Below are positions 1-7,953 of a stretch of DNA of 32,090 nt, one piece after another; position 1 is the first letter of the stretch; each line of letters starts with the position of its first letter. The position numbers were made by a program, and so were the translations under genes. This DNA comes from CAINDZ01 sp041908585 (lineage in GTDB: Bacteria; Krumholzibacteriota; Krumholzibacteriia; LZORAL124-64-63). Where the stretch lies: contig JAYRFB010000001.1 in the NCBI GenBank assembly GCA_041908585.1, forward strand, positions 1-32,090, written 5' to 3'. The notes under the pieces are model-generated. The model made no database searches. It saw nothing but the letters and a program-made list of their open reading frames with translations, and was not told the DNA's origin.

Positions 1-142
1 GGTCCCGGGGGGGGGCGCCCTTTTGGGGGGGGGGGGCCCCGGCCCAACGGCGGTATTTCGGGGGGGCCATCGCGGGGGGCCCCCCCGGCCCGGGGGGGCC
101 CCGCCGCATCGTCCCGTCCATCGTCCCGCCCGGCGGGACCGC
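1..142. other. Low-complexity edge, no gene seen
   Basis: The first ~106 bases are dominated by runs of G and C with little other content, unlike the rest of the window. This looks like a degraded read end or contig terminus rather than biology. From 107 to 130 there are two near-identical 12-mers in tandem (CATCGTCCCGTC and CATCGTCCCGCC). Positions 123-139 form an inverted repeat (GTCCCGCC / GGCGGGAC) just downstream of the clpC stop. It could act as a hairpin at the end of that transcript, but no T-tract follows it on the minus strand. I see no coding potential here. Confidence 0.6.
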
Positions 143-2611
143 TCAGACGGCCTTGACCTCTTCGCGGGGCTCGACCTTGAACGACAGCTTGCCGCTCTTG
201 ACCCCGATCACCATCCGGCTGCGGCTGACCACCTCGCCGCGCAGCAGCTTCTCGCTGAGCGGGTCCTCGACGTGCTTCTGGATGGCGCGCCGCAGGGGAC
301 GCGCGCCCAGCTGGGGGTCGTAGCCGACGTCACAGAGGAAGTCCTTGCAGGGCTTGGTGAAGTCGAACTCGATCTCCAGGTTGCGCAGCCGGTGGCTGAC
401 GTCGGCCAGCAGGATGTCGACGATGCGCGTGATGTCCTCGCGCCCGAGCGACTTGAAGGTGATGATCTCGTCGATGCGGTTCAGGAACTCCGGGCTGAAC
501 GTCTTGCGCAGGTCCGAGTCGATGTTGCCCTGCACGCGCTGCTGGTTGTGGTCCGCCTCGTCCGACCCGAAGCCGACGCCGCGGATGCCATGGGTCTTCC
601 GCGAGCCCACGTTGCTGGTCATGATCAGCACCGCGTTGCGGAAGTCCACGGTGCGGCCGAAGCTGTCGGTCAGCTGGCCGTCGTCGAGCACCTGCAGCAG
701 GATGTTGTAGACGTCGGGGTGCGCCTTCTCGATCTCGTCGAGCAGGATCACGGAGTACGGCTTGCGGCGGACCTTCTCGGTCAGCATCCCGCCCTCGTCG
801 TAGCCGACGTAGCCCGGGGGCGCGCCGACCAGGCGGCTGACCGAGTGCTTCTCCATGTACTCGGACATGTCCACGCGGATCAGCGCCGACTGGTCGCCGA
901 ACAGGAACTCGGTCAGGCGGCGGGCCACCTCGGTCTTGCCGACGCCGCTGGGGCCCAGGAAGATGAACGAGCCGATCGGCCGCCGCGGGTCCCGCAGCCC
1001 GGCCCGGTTGCGACGGATCGCCTTCGAGACGGCGGTCACGGCCTCGTCCTGGCCGATGACCCACTTGCCCAGCTCCTCCTCCATGCGCAGGAGCTTGTTC
1101 GTCTCCTCCTCCTCGACCTCGGACACCGGGATGCCGGTGATATCGGCGATGACGCGGCAGATCAGCCGCTGGTCCACCGTCGCCGTCGTCTCGGCGCCCT
1201 CGCCGGTCCAGTTCTGCTTGAGGTCCTGGAGCTTCTTCTTGAGCTCCTTCTCCTCGTCGCGGAACGCGGCGGCGCGCTCGAACTCCTGCGCCTGGATCGA
1301 GGATTCCTTCTCCGCGATCACGCCCTCGATCCGCTTCTCGATCTCGCGCAGGTCGGGCGGCACCACGGTCTGGCTCAGGCGCGCGCGACTGCCGGCCTCG
1401 TCCAGGATGTCGATCGCCTTGTCCGGCAGGAAGCGCCCGGAGATGTAGCGGTTCGACAGGAAGACGGCGGCGCGCACGGCGTCGTCGTCGAACGTCACGC
1501 GATGGTGGGCCTCGTACTTGTCGCGCAGGCCGAACAGGATCTGGACGGCCTCGGCCTCGCTGGGCGGGTTGACCATCACGGGCTGGAAGCGGCGCTCCAG
1601 CGCGCCGTCCTTCTCGATGAACTTGCGGTACTCGTCCATGGTCGTAGCGCCGACGCACTGGATCTCGCCGCGGCTGAGCGCCGGCTTGAGCATGTTCGAG
1701 GCGTCGATGGCGCCCTCGGCCCCGCCCGCCCCGACGATGGTGTGCAGCTCGTCGATGAACAGGATCACGTCCGGATTTTCCTTGATCTCGGCCATGATCT
1801 GCTTGAGGCGCTCCTCGAACTGCCCGCGGTACTTGGTGCCCGCGACCACGCTGGCGAGGTCCAGCGAGACGATCTCCTTGTCGCGCAGCAGCGCCGGCAC
1901 GTTGCCCTCGACGATGCGCGTGGCGAAGCCCTCGACGATGGCGGTCTTGCCCACGCCGGGCTCACCGATCAGCACGGGATTGTTCTTCTTGCGGCGGCTG
2001 AGGATCTGGATGCACCGGTCGATCTCGCGGGCCCGGCCGATGGTGGGATCGAGCTTCCCCTCGCGCGCCATGTCGGTCATGTTGCGCCCGAACTGCTCGA
2101 GGACGGAGTTCTCCTTCTTGCGCGCCGCCTTGCGCTTGCGGGCATCTCCCGGCGCCGACCCGCCGGCCGGCTCGCTGCCGCCCAGGGCCTTCATCACCTC
2201 GCGCTTGACCGTCTCGTGATCGGCGCCCAGCTCGCGCAGCACGCGCGCCGCGACGCCCTCGCCCTCGCGGATCAGGGCCAGCAGCAGGTGTTCCGTCCCC
2301 ACGTAGTTGTGGTTGTGCAGGCGGGCTTCGTCGATCGAGAGCTCCAGGACCTTCTTGGCGCGGGGCGTGAAGGGCACCTCGCCGATGCTGACCGGTCCCA
2401 TGGGCGCGGTGACCGAATCCTCGATCGCCTTCTGGATGCGGTCGAACTCGAGGTTCAGGCGCCGCAGCACGTTGGCCGCCACGCCCTCGCCCTCGCGGAT
2501 GATCCCGAGCAGCAGGTGTTCGGTCCCGATGTAGTCGTGCTGGAGCCGGCCCGCCTCGTCCCGGGCCAGGAACAGGACCTTGCGCACTCTCTGGGTGAAA
2601 CGGTCGTTCAT
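143..2611 (-). CDS. clpC: ClpC AAA+ protease ATPase subunit
   Basis: This is the HSP100 unfoldase that feeds substrates, including arginine-phosphorylated proteins, to the ClpP peptidase (ClpP is not in the window). The product is 822 aa, the usual ClpC length. Visible parts are the double Clp-N repeat (about 1-140), a first AAA+ domain with Walker A GEPGVGKT (216-223) and Walker B VILFIDE (282-288), and a middle segment with a UVR-type motif (about 434-461). The second AAA+ domain has Walker A GPSGVGKT (553-560) and Walker B VILLDEIE (621-628). The UVR motif separates ClpC from ClpB. The frame is open further upstream, but ATG 2611 has GGAGG 8 nt before it and gives the family N-terminus MNDRFTQRVRKVL. 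It lies downstream of mcsA-mcsB, as in Firmicutes, separated by 249 nt, so it may also have its own promoter. No ctsR is present beside it. Confidence 0.97.
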   Translation of the reverse strand: MNDRFTQRVRKVLFLARDEAGRLQHDYIGTEHLLLGIIREGEGVAANVLRRLNLEFDRIQKAIEDSVTAPMGPVSIGEVPFTPRAKKVLELSIDEARLHNHNYVGTEHLLLALIREGEGVAARVLRELGADHETVKREVMKALGGSEPAGGSAPGDARKRKAARKKENSVLEQFGRNMTDMAREGKLDPTIGRAREIDRCIQILSRRKKNNPVLIGEPGVGKTAIVEGFATRIVEGNVPALLRDKEIVSLDLASVVAGTKYRGQFEERLKQIMAEIKENPDVILFIDELHTIVGAGGAEGAIDASNMLKPALSRGEIQCVGATTMDEYRKFIEKDGALERRFQPVMVNPPSEAEAVQILFGLRDKYEAHHRVTFDDDAVRAAVFLSNRYISGRFLPDKAIDILDEAGSRARLSQTVVPPDLREIEKRIEGVIAEKESSIQAQEFERAAAFRDEEKELKKKLQDLKQNWTGEGAETTATVDQRLICRVIADITGIPVSEVEEEETNKLLRMEEELGKWVIGQDEAVTAVSKAIRRNRAGLRDPRRPIGSFIFLGPSGVGKTEVARRLTEFLFGDQSALIRVDMSEYMEKHSVSRLVGAPPGYVGYDEGGMLTEKVRRKPYSVILLDEIEKAHPDVYNILLQVLDDGQLTDSFGRTVDFRNAVLIMTSNVGSRKTHGIRGVGFGSDEADHNQQRVQGNIDSDLRKTFSPEFLNRIDEIITFKSLGREDITRIVDILLADVSHRLRNLEIEFDFTKPCKDFLCDVGYDPQLGARPLRRAIQKHVEDPLSEKLLRGEVVSRSRMVIGVKSGKLSFKVEPREEVKAV

Positions 2612-2860
2612 GCCGCGCGCCTCCGTTCGCCGCTGCCGGATCCCGCCGTCGCGGACCGGGGCCCGCGCGCGCGGATGTTGCTGCAGAATATACTGGACCC
2701 GGCGGGTGGGCGCTACACCGGCAACGGCCGCCCGCATCCGCCCGCTGGCAAGTTCCGGGCCGCGCAACCACGCGGTCCGACAAGGAGTTTTCGCCTTTGC
2801 GGCGGGGGACTTTACGGGGATTCGCGACCCGGCTGCGGCACGGACGGCGACGGGACGGCC
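2612..2860 (-). promoter_or_regulatory. clpC leader region with possible -10
   Basis: This 249 nt spacer between the mcsB stop and the clpC start has no convincing gene. On the minus strand it holds one AT-rich island, TATATT at 2692-2687, a five-of-six match to a -10 box, which would give a leader of about 70 nt. The hexamer 17 nt upstream (TAGCGC) is a poor -35, so the promoter is tentative. The clpC Shine-Dalgarno sequence GGAGG is at 2620-2624. I looked for a CIRCE inverted repeat and for CtsR-type heptad repeats and saw neither. Confidence 0.35.
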
Positions 2861-3919
2861 CTAGAGCGCGGCAAAATGTTCCCGCAGCAGGTCGGCCCGC
2901 GCGGCGGCCCGTTCGCGGCCGTCCAGCGCCCGGCCCGCCGCCAGTTCCAGGTGCGCGCCCTGGTGCCGCACCAGCAGCCGGTTGCAGGCGCCCCAGTCGA
3001 GCCCGGGCAGCACGCCGCAGCCGGCACCCAGCCGCGCATGGGACAGGCAGTCCCAGGCCTCCTGCGCGGTCAGCAGGCGCGCGCTGCGCAGGACCCCCAG
3101 GCCGCGCCAGGCGATGTCCTCCAGGCCGCGCCGGTCGCGCCCGAGCAGCAGCTCGCGGGCCGCCCGCTCGTGGCCGATCACCTTGCCGACATGGCTCGCG
3201 AAATCCGCGGCGATCTCCGCCTCGTCCCGGCCCAGCGTGGTCAGGTTCGCGACGCGGAACAGCGCGCCGCGCACCGTGCGGCCCTCGCCGGCCAGGCCCC
3301 GCACGCCGAACTCCAGCTGGCGCAGCGCGTTGAGGACCTTGTCGATCTCGTCCGCCATGACCAGCCCCGGCAGGTGCAGCACCGCGGACAGGCGCAGCCC
3401 GGTGCCGACGTTTCCCGGCGAGGTCGTCAGGTAGCCGTGCTCCTCGCTGAAGGCGGGCGCGATCACGCCGGCCAGGACGTCATCGGCAGCCAGCGCCCCT
3501 GCAAGGGCCTCGGCCGGGGCCAGGCCGGCGCGCCAGGCGCACAGGTGCAGGTGGTCCTCGCCGTTGACCAGCGCCGCGGCGCCCAGGTCCGCCGTGGCCA
3601 GGAGCAGGCGATGCTCGGGCGTCGCCAGCAGGTCGGGCCCGGCCAGCATCTTCTCGCGAAGGAGCTGCCGCGAGCGCCCCTCGCAGGCGCCCAGGTCGAT
3701 GGCCCAGCCGTCCGCGAACCCCTGCAGGCGCCGCACCTGGCGCTCCACGTCGGCGGCGACGGTCGCCAGCTCCGCCGCGCTCGCGCGGTGCGGGAAGGGC
3801 AACCCCGCCAGGTTGCGCGCCAGGCGGGCGCGCGTCCCCACCACGATGTCCCCGTGCGGGCCGCTTCCGTCCAGCCACGCCGCATCCACGGCCGCCAGTC
3901 CGGCCAGGCTGGGGTTCAT
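2861..3919 (-). CDS. mcsB: McsB protein arginine kinase
   Basis: This phosphagen-kinase-family enzyme phosphorylates arginines on proteins, marking them for ClpC. The product is 352 aa, the normal length. Seen in order: the nucleotide-site segment GTRARLARNLAGLPFP (28-43), the NEED-type motif here reading NGEDHLH (119-125), SPGNVGTGLR (167-176) and the loop RGLAGEG (207-213). The catalytic-type glutamates E121 and E212 are both in place. Two things are odd. The Arg that normally follows NEEDHL (a phosphate-binding Arg in arginine kinases) is His125. The C-terminal RDxxRA phospho-arginine pocket reads RAAARA (337-342), losing the Asp. ATG 3919 overlaps the mcsA stop by 4 nt (ATGA), so the two are probably translationally coupled. 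Identification is firm; the effect of the substitutions is inference. Confidence 0.95.
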   Translation of the reverse strand: MNPSLAGLAAVDAAWLDGSGPHGDIVVGTRARLARNLAGLPFPHRASAAELATVAADVERQVRRLQGFADGWAIDLGACEGRSRQLLREKMLAGPDLLATPEHRLLLATADLGAAALVNGEDHLHLCAWRAGLAPAEALAGALAADDVLAGVIAPAFSEEHGYLTTSPGNVGTGLRLSAVLHLPGLVMADEIDKVLNALRQLEFGVRGLAGEGRTVRGALFRVANLTTLGRDEAEIAADFASHVGKVIGHERAARELLLGRDRRGLEDIAWRGLGVLRSARLLTAQEAWDCLSHARLGAGCGVLPGLDWGACNRLLVRHQGAHLELAAGRALDGRERAAARADLLREHFAAL

Positions 3920-4416
3920 GCGCCACCCCCGTCGCCCGCGCCGGCATCCTCCAGCTCCCGCAGGCGGTCCCGCAGTCCCGCGGCGCGCTCGAACTCCTCG
4001 GCCGCCACCGCCTTGGTCAGGGCCAGGCGCAGGCGCGTGATCTCCGCCAGGCGCGTCGACGGTCGGGCGCCGCCCGGCACCTTGCCCACGTGCGAGACAT
4101 GGCGATGGAACCGCGCCAGCAGCGGCAGCAGCGCGGTGCGGAAGGTCGTGTAGCAGGTCGCGCAGCCCAGGCGGTTGTCGCGCCGGAGGTCGTCCAGCGT
4201 CGTGCCGCAGCCGGGGCACGCCACGCGCGCCGATGGCCCGCCCGCCAGGCCCCGTCCGAGGAACGAGACCAGCGGCTCGGGGCCCGGCGCGGGCTGGGCC
4301 TCGCGCTCGCCGGCGGCCGCGCAGTCGGCGCAGAGCCAGACGCTGTGGCGCGTGTCGCCGGAGATCTCCAGCCAGTGGACGCTCGCCTCGCGCTGGCCGC
4401 AGCGATGGCACTTCAT
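3916..4416 (-). CDS. mcsA: McsA zinc-finger activator of McsB
   Basis: This small partner and activator of the McsB kinase has 166 aa. It contains four CxxC pairs, at C3/C6, C29/C32, C67/C70 and C85/C88, matching the two zinc-binding modules of McsA, followed by a C-terminal UVR-type helical motif (about 125-157) of the kind also found in UvrB, UvrC and ClpC. The start is ATG 4416, which overlaps the lolD stop by 4 nt (ATGA). The stop overlaps the mcsB start in the same way, so mcsA sits in the middle of a tight lolC-lolD-mcsA-mcsB transcript. Sharing a transcript with a lipoprotein exporter rather than with ctsR is unusual compared with Firmicutes. Confidence 0.93.
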   Translation of the reverse strand: MKCHRCGQREASVHWLEISGDTRHSVWLCADCAAAGEREAQPAPGPEPLVSFLGRGLAGGPSARVACPGCGTTLDDLRRDNRLGCATCYTTFRTALLPLLARFHRHVSHVGKVPGGARPSTRLAEITRLRLALTKAVAAEEFERAAGLRDRLRELEDAGAGDGGGA

Positions 4417-5108
4417 GGGCGGTCCGCCTCCGTGTCGGCGGCCAGGAGACCGCGTTCGAGCCGCCAGCAGGCGTCCGCGCGCGCCGCCAGCGCCGGGTCG
4501 TGCGTCACGAGCACGAGGGCCACTCCCTCGCGGCGGTGGAGTTCCAGGAGGAGGTCGCCGAGGCGCTCGCCGATCTCACGATCGAGGTTGCCGAACGGCT
4601 CGTCCGCCAGGACGACCCGCGGCCGGTTCATGAACGCGCGCGCCACGGCCACGCGCTGCTGCTCGCCGCCCGACAGCTCGCCCGGCAGGTGGTCGGCGCG
4701 GTCGGCCAGGCCCATCGCCCCGAGCAGGTCCAGGGCCCGCCGGCGGTCCGCCTCGCCCACCGGGCCAAGGGCGCGCACCGGCACCAGCAGGTTGTCGAGC
4801 GCCGAGAAGTCGGGGAGCAGGAAGTGGAACTGGAAGACGAAGCCCACGCCGCGCGCGCGCCAGCTCTCGCGGTCGCGGCGACGCGAGGTGGCCAACGGCT
4901 CCCCGTCCACGAGCACCTGGCCCGACGACGGCAGGTCCAGCCCGCCCAGGATGTTCAGCAGCGTGCTCTTGCCGCTGCCGCTGCGCCCCACGATGGCCGC
5001 GGTCGCGCCGGCCTCGAGCCGGAAATCCACGCCGCGCAACACCTCCACCGTGCCGCCCGCGCGCTGGTAGTTCTTGCAGAGTCCGGACGTCTCCAGCAGG
5101 TGGGCCAC
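4413..5108 (-). CDS. lolD: LolD-like lipoprotein-export ABC ATPase
   Basis: This is the cytoplasmic ATPase of the LolCDE-type transporter that extracts lipoproteins from the inner membrane. The product is 231 aa. Visible motifs are Walker A GRSGSGKST (41-49), Q-loop Gln93, the signature LSGGEQQR (145-152), Walker B VVLADEP (165-171), the D-loop as GNLD and the switch His203. The residue before GNLD is Phe instead of the usual Thr. The start is GTG 5108, which gives VAHLLETSGLCKNY and lies 17 nt after the lolC stop with AAGGGA upstream. The frame runs open much further upstream, but that part is a shadow of lolC. The subgroup (LolD rather than a MacB-type ATPase) is supported by the adjoining four-helix LolC/E permease. 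Confidence 0.93.
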   Translation of the reverse strand: MAHLLETSGLCKNYQRAGGTVEVLRGVDFRLEAGATAAIVGRSGSGKSTLLNILGGLDLPSSGQVLVDGEPLATSRRRDRESWRARGVGFVFQFHFLLPDFSALDNLLVPVRALGPVGEADRRRALDLLGAMGLADRADHLPGELSGGEQQRVAVARAFMNRPRVVLADEPFGNLDREIGERLGDLLLELHRREGVALVLVTHDPALAARADACWRLERGLLAADTEADRP

Positions 5109-5125
5109 GCGGCGCCCGTCCCTTC

Positions 5126-6370
5126 TCAGGTGTAGCGGATGATGTCGATGGGCTCGAGGTTGGACGCTTCCCAGCTCGGCCACAGGCCCGCCAGCAACGC
5201 CATGACTAGGCTCGTGGCGGCGATGAGCAGGAAGTCGCCCCACTGCAGGAGCACCGGCACCGTCTCCACGAAGTACACGTCGCCCGGCAGCCGCAACCCC
5301 TTCGCGTCGAGGAACCAGATCCCCGCCAGCCCGAACACCGACCCGAACGCGATCCCGACGGCGCCGAGCCACATTCCGTTCAGCAGGAAGATGCCCATCA
5401 CCTGGCGACGGCGGGCGCCCATCGCCAGCAGGATGCCGATCTCGCGGCGCCGTTCCCCGACCATCATGGTCAGGATGCCGACGATGTTGAACCCGGCGAT
5501 CAGGATGATCATGCCCAGCAGGAGGGCCATGATCACCTTCTCCAGACGGATCCACTCGAACAGGTTCTGGTTCAGCGCCATCCAGTCCGTGGCATAGAAG
5601 TCGCGCCCCAGCCGCGCGCCGATGTCGTCGGCCACGCGGTCGGCGCGCATCACGTCCGCGACCCGCACACCCAGCATCGAGGCGCCATCCGTCGGGTAGC
5701 CGAGGAAGTCGGCGACGGGCCCGCGCGCCGCATAGACGAAGCGGCTGTCGAACTCGTACATGCCGGTGTCGAAGAATCCCGCCACGACGAAGCGGCGACT
5801 GACCGGGCGGATGTCGTCCAGGTCGAGTTCCTCGTCCACCGAGGTGAGCACGATCGTGTCGCCGGCCGCCGCGTACACGCTCGCCGCCAGCTCGGAACCC
5901 AGGATGACGCGCGGCACCACGCCCCCGGCCAGCGCCGCCAGGATGGCGGGCGACGGCGACAGGTAGCGGCTCAGCGGCTGCACGGCGTCCACCAGGTCCG
6001 GCTCCACGCCCCAGACCACGGCCGCCTGCGGGCGGGGCGGGCCGACCGTCCGCGGCGAGGAGACCAGCACCTCCTGCCGGATGTAGGGCGCCACGGCCAC
6101 GACGCCGGGCACCGCCGCCACGCTGTCCAGCGCCGCGCCCAGCGGCCCGAATCCCTCCGGGCGGCTGGTGATGACCGACACCATGGGCATGTTCTCGACG
6201 AACGTGCGCTGCATCTCGGCGTGGAAGCCGTTCATCACCGCCAGCGTCACGTTCAGCACGGCGACGCCGATAGCGATGCCCACGATGGCCGTGACGCTGC
6301 CACGGCTGAGGAACCGGCTGTGCCGGCGGCTGCGCAGGTACCGCCGCGCGATGTAGGCGGCGAACCGCAC
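5126..6370 (-). CDS. lolC: LolC/LolE-family lipoprotein-release permease
   Basis: This is the inner-membrane subunit of the lipoprotein-release ABC transporter, 414 aa, the normal size for LolC/LolE. Topology is classic: one N-terminal membrane helix (about 25-47), a large periplasmic domain (about 48-278), then three helices (about 279-304, 330-353 and 380-398). The FtsX-type segment GERRREIGILLAMGA lies after the second helix. The start is GTG 6370, which shares its G with the TAG stop of lysS. Only one LolC/E gene is present next to lolD, so the transporter may use two identical permease subunits or a partner encoded elsewhere. LolC and LolE cannot be told apart by eye. Confidence 0.92.
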   Translation of the reverse strand: MRFAAYIARRYLRSRRHSRFLSRGSVTAIVGIAIGVAVLNVTLAVMNGFHAEMQRTFVENMPMVSVITSRPEGFGPLGAALDSVAAVPGVVAVAPYIRQEVLVSSPRTVGPPRPQAAVVWGVEPDLVDAVQPLSRYLSPSPAILAALAGGVVPRVILGSELAASVYAAAGDTIVLTSVDEELDLDDIRPVSRRFVVAGFFDTGMYEFDSRFVYAARGPVADFLGYPTDGASMLGVRVADVMRADRVADDIGARLGRDFYATDWMALNQNLFEWIRLEKVIMALLLGMIILIAGFNIVGILTMMVGERRREIGILLAMGARRRQVMGIFLLNGMWLGAVGIAFGSVFGLAGIWFLDAKGLRLPGDVYFVETVPVLLQWGDFLLIAATSLVMALLAGLWPSWEASNLEPIDIIRYT

Positions 6371-7902
6371 TAGCCCTCGCCGCCGGGGCGCTCGGGGCGC
6401 ATCGCCGGGAAGAGCAGCACGTCGCGGATGTTGTTGGTGTCAACCAGCAGCATCACCAGGCGGTCGATGCCCATGCCCATGCCGCCGGTCGGCGGCATGC
6501 CCTGCTCCATGGCCTGCAGGAACTCCTCGTCGAGCTGCTGCGCCTCCTCGTCACCGGCGTCGGCCAGCGCCTTCTGCGCCTCGAAGCGACGCCGCTGCTC
6601 GAAGGGATCGTTGAGCTCCGAGAAGCTGTTGGCCACCTCGAAGCCGGCGCAGAACAGCTCGAAACGCTCGACCAGGCCCGGCACCTGGCGGTGCGCCTTG
6701 GCCAGCGGCGACAGCTCCTTGGGGTGGTCCATCACGAACGTCGGCTGGATCAGGCCGGGCTCGACCAGCTCCCCGAAAAGGGCGTCGAGGAGCTTGTCGC
6801 GTCCCATGCCCTTCCGCGGCTCGATGCCGTGCCGGCGGGCCACGGCGACGACGCCTGCGTCGTCCAGGGCCATCAGGTCCTCGCCCGTCCGCTCCGCCAG
6901 GGCCTCCATGAAGCGCAGCCGGGCGAACGGCCGGTTGAAGTCCAGCTCGTGCCCGCCGTAGGCCAGCACGCCCTCGCGCCCGAAACGGCGGGCCAGCCGC
7001 CGCAGCAGCCGCTCGGTGAGGTCCAGCATGTGGTGGTAGTCCCACCAGGCCGCGTAGCACTCGAGCATCGTGAACTCGGGATTGTGCGTTCGGTCCATGC
7101 CCTCGTTGCGGAAATCCTTGGCGATCTCGTAGACGCGTTCCAGCCCGCCGACGATGAGCCGCTTCAGGTAGAGCTCGTCGGCGATACGCAGGTAGAGCCG
7201 CGTGTCGAGCGCGTTGTGGTGCGTGGTGAAGGGCCTCGCGGTGGCGCCGCCGTAGAGCGGCTGCAGCACCGGCGTCTCCACCTCCAGGAATCCCTCGTCA
7301 CCGAAGAAGGCCCTGACCTCGGCGATGATCGCGCTGCGCCTCTTGAAGCGCTCCCGGCTCTCCTGGTTCATCGCCAGGTCGAGGTGCCGACGCCGGCTCT
7401 TCAGCTCCAGCGACAGGTCGTGGTACTTCTCCGGCAGCGGCCTCACCGCCTTGGCCAGGAAGGTGAAATCCGAGACCTGGATGGTCAGCTCGCCGGTGCG
7501 CGTACGGAACAGCGTGCCCTCGACGCCGATCCAGTCGCCGATGTCCACCAGCTTGGCGATGCGGTGGAACCGCTCCTCGCCGAGGATGTCGAGCTTGAAG
7601 TAGGCCTGGATGCGCCCCCACTCGTCCTGGATCGGCGCGAAGAGCGTCTTGCCGGCGCCGCGCTTGGTCATCACGCGGCCGGGCACGCGCACGACGGCGC
7701 CCGCGGCGGTCAGGTCCGCCTCCGCGGCCTTCAGCTGCTCGCTGGTGTGCGTGCGCTCGTAGGCGTAAGGGTAGAGGTCCACCGATCGCCCCAGCTCGCG
7801 CATCTTCTCCAGGCGCCCCTCGACAAGCCGCTGGAAGGCCGCGGAGCCCTCCGGCGGGAGCTCGCCGCCCTCGAGCCCGGGGTTCGCATCATTGTCGTTC
7901 AC
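6370..7902 (-). CDS. lysS: Lysyl-tRNA synthetase, class II
   Basis: This enzyme charges tRNA-Lys with lysine. The product is 510 aa, typical of bacterial class II LysRS. An N-terminal OB-fold anticodon-binding domain (about 65-150) is followed by the class II catalytic core, with motif 2 beginning FRNEGMDRTHNPEF (264-277) and motif 3 GMGIDRLVMLLVD (476-488). The start is GTG 7902, with GGGAGGA about 6 nt upstream. It follows prfB by 51 nt and overlaps lolC by one base, tying two translation factors to lipoprotein export in one run. The anticodon domain shows that it is LysRS itself and not the shorter EpmA (EF-P lysylase) paralogue. Confidence 0.97.
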   Translation of the reverse strand: MNDNDANPGLEGGELPPEGSAAFQRLVEGRLEKMRELGRSVDLYPYAYERTHTSEQLKAAEADLTAAGAVVRVPGRVMTKRGAGKTLFAPIQDEWGRIQAYFKLDILGEERFHRIAKLVDIGDWIGVEGTLFRTRTGELTIQVSDFTFLAKAVRPLPEKYHDLSLELKSRRRHLDLAMNQESRERFKRRSAIIAEVRAFFGDEGFLEVETPVLQPLYGGATARPFTTHHNALDTRLYLRIADELYLKRLIVGGLERVYEIAKDFRNEGMDRTHNPEFTMLECYAAWWDYHHMLDLTERLLRRLARRFGREGVLAYGGHELDFNRPFARLRFMEALAERTGEDLMALDDAGVVAVARRHGIEPRKGMGRDKLLDALFGELVEPGLIQPTFVMDHPKELSPLAKAHRQVPGLVERFELFCAGFEVANSFSELNDPFEQRRRFEAQKALADAGDEEAQQLDEEFLQAMEQGMPPTGGMGMGIDRLVMLLVDTNNIRDVLLFPAMRPERPGGEG

Positions 7903-7953
7903 GTCGGTCCTCCCGGCGCCGCGGCCCGCCGCGCGCCCGTCGCCCCGGCCGCC

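Noticed and set aside
2612..2860. CIRCE or CtsR operator before clpC
   Set aside because: I looked for the paired TTAGCACTC / GAGTGCTAA and the tandem GGTCAAA heptads and found neither.
23..4153. A 1376-codon plus-strand open frame
   Set aside because: It is antisense to clpC, mcsA and mcsB. High GC at third positions removes stop codons on the opposite strand; the translation has no domain and is low complexity in His, Asp and Leu. The same applies to long plus-strand frames at 6691-9006, 9706-11928, 16390-18894, 18587-21760 and 24429-27269.
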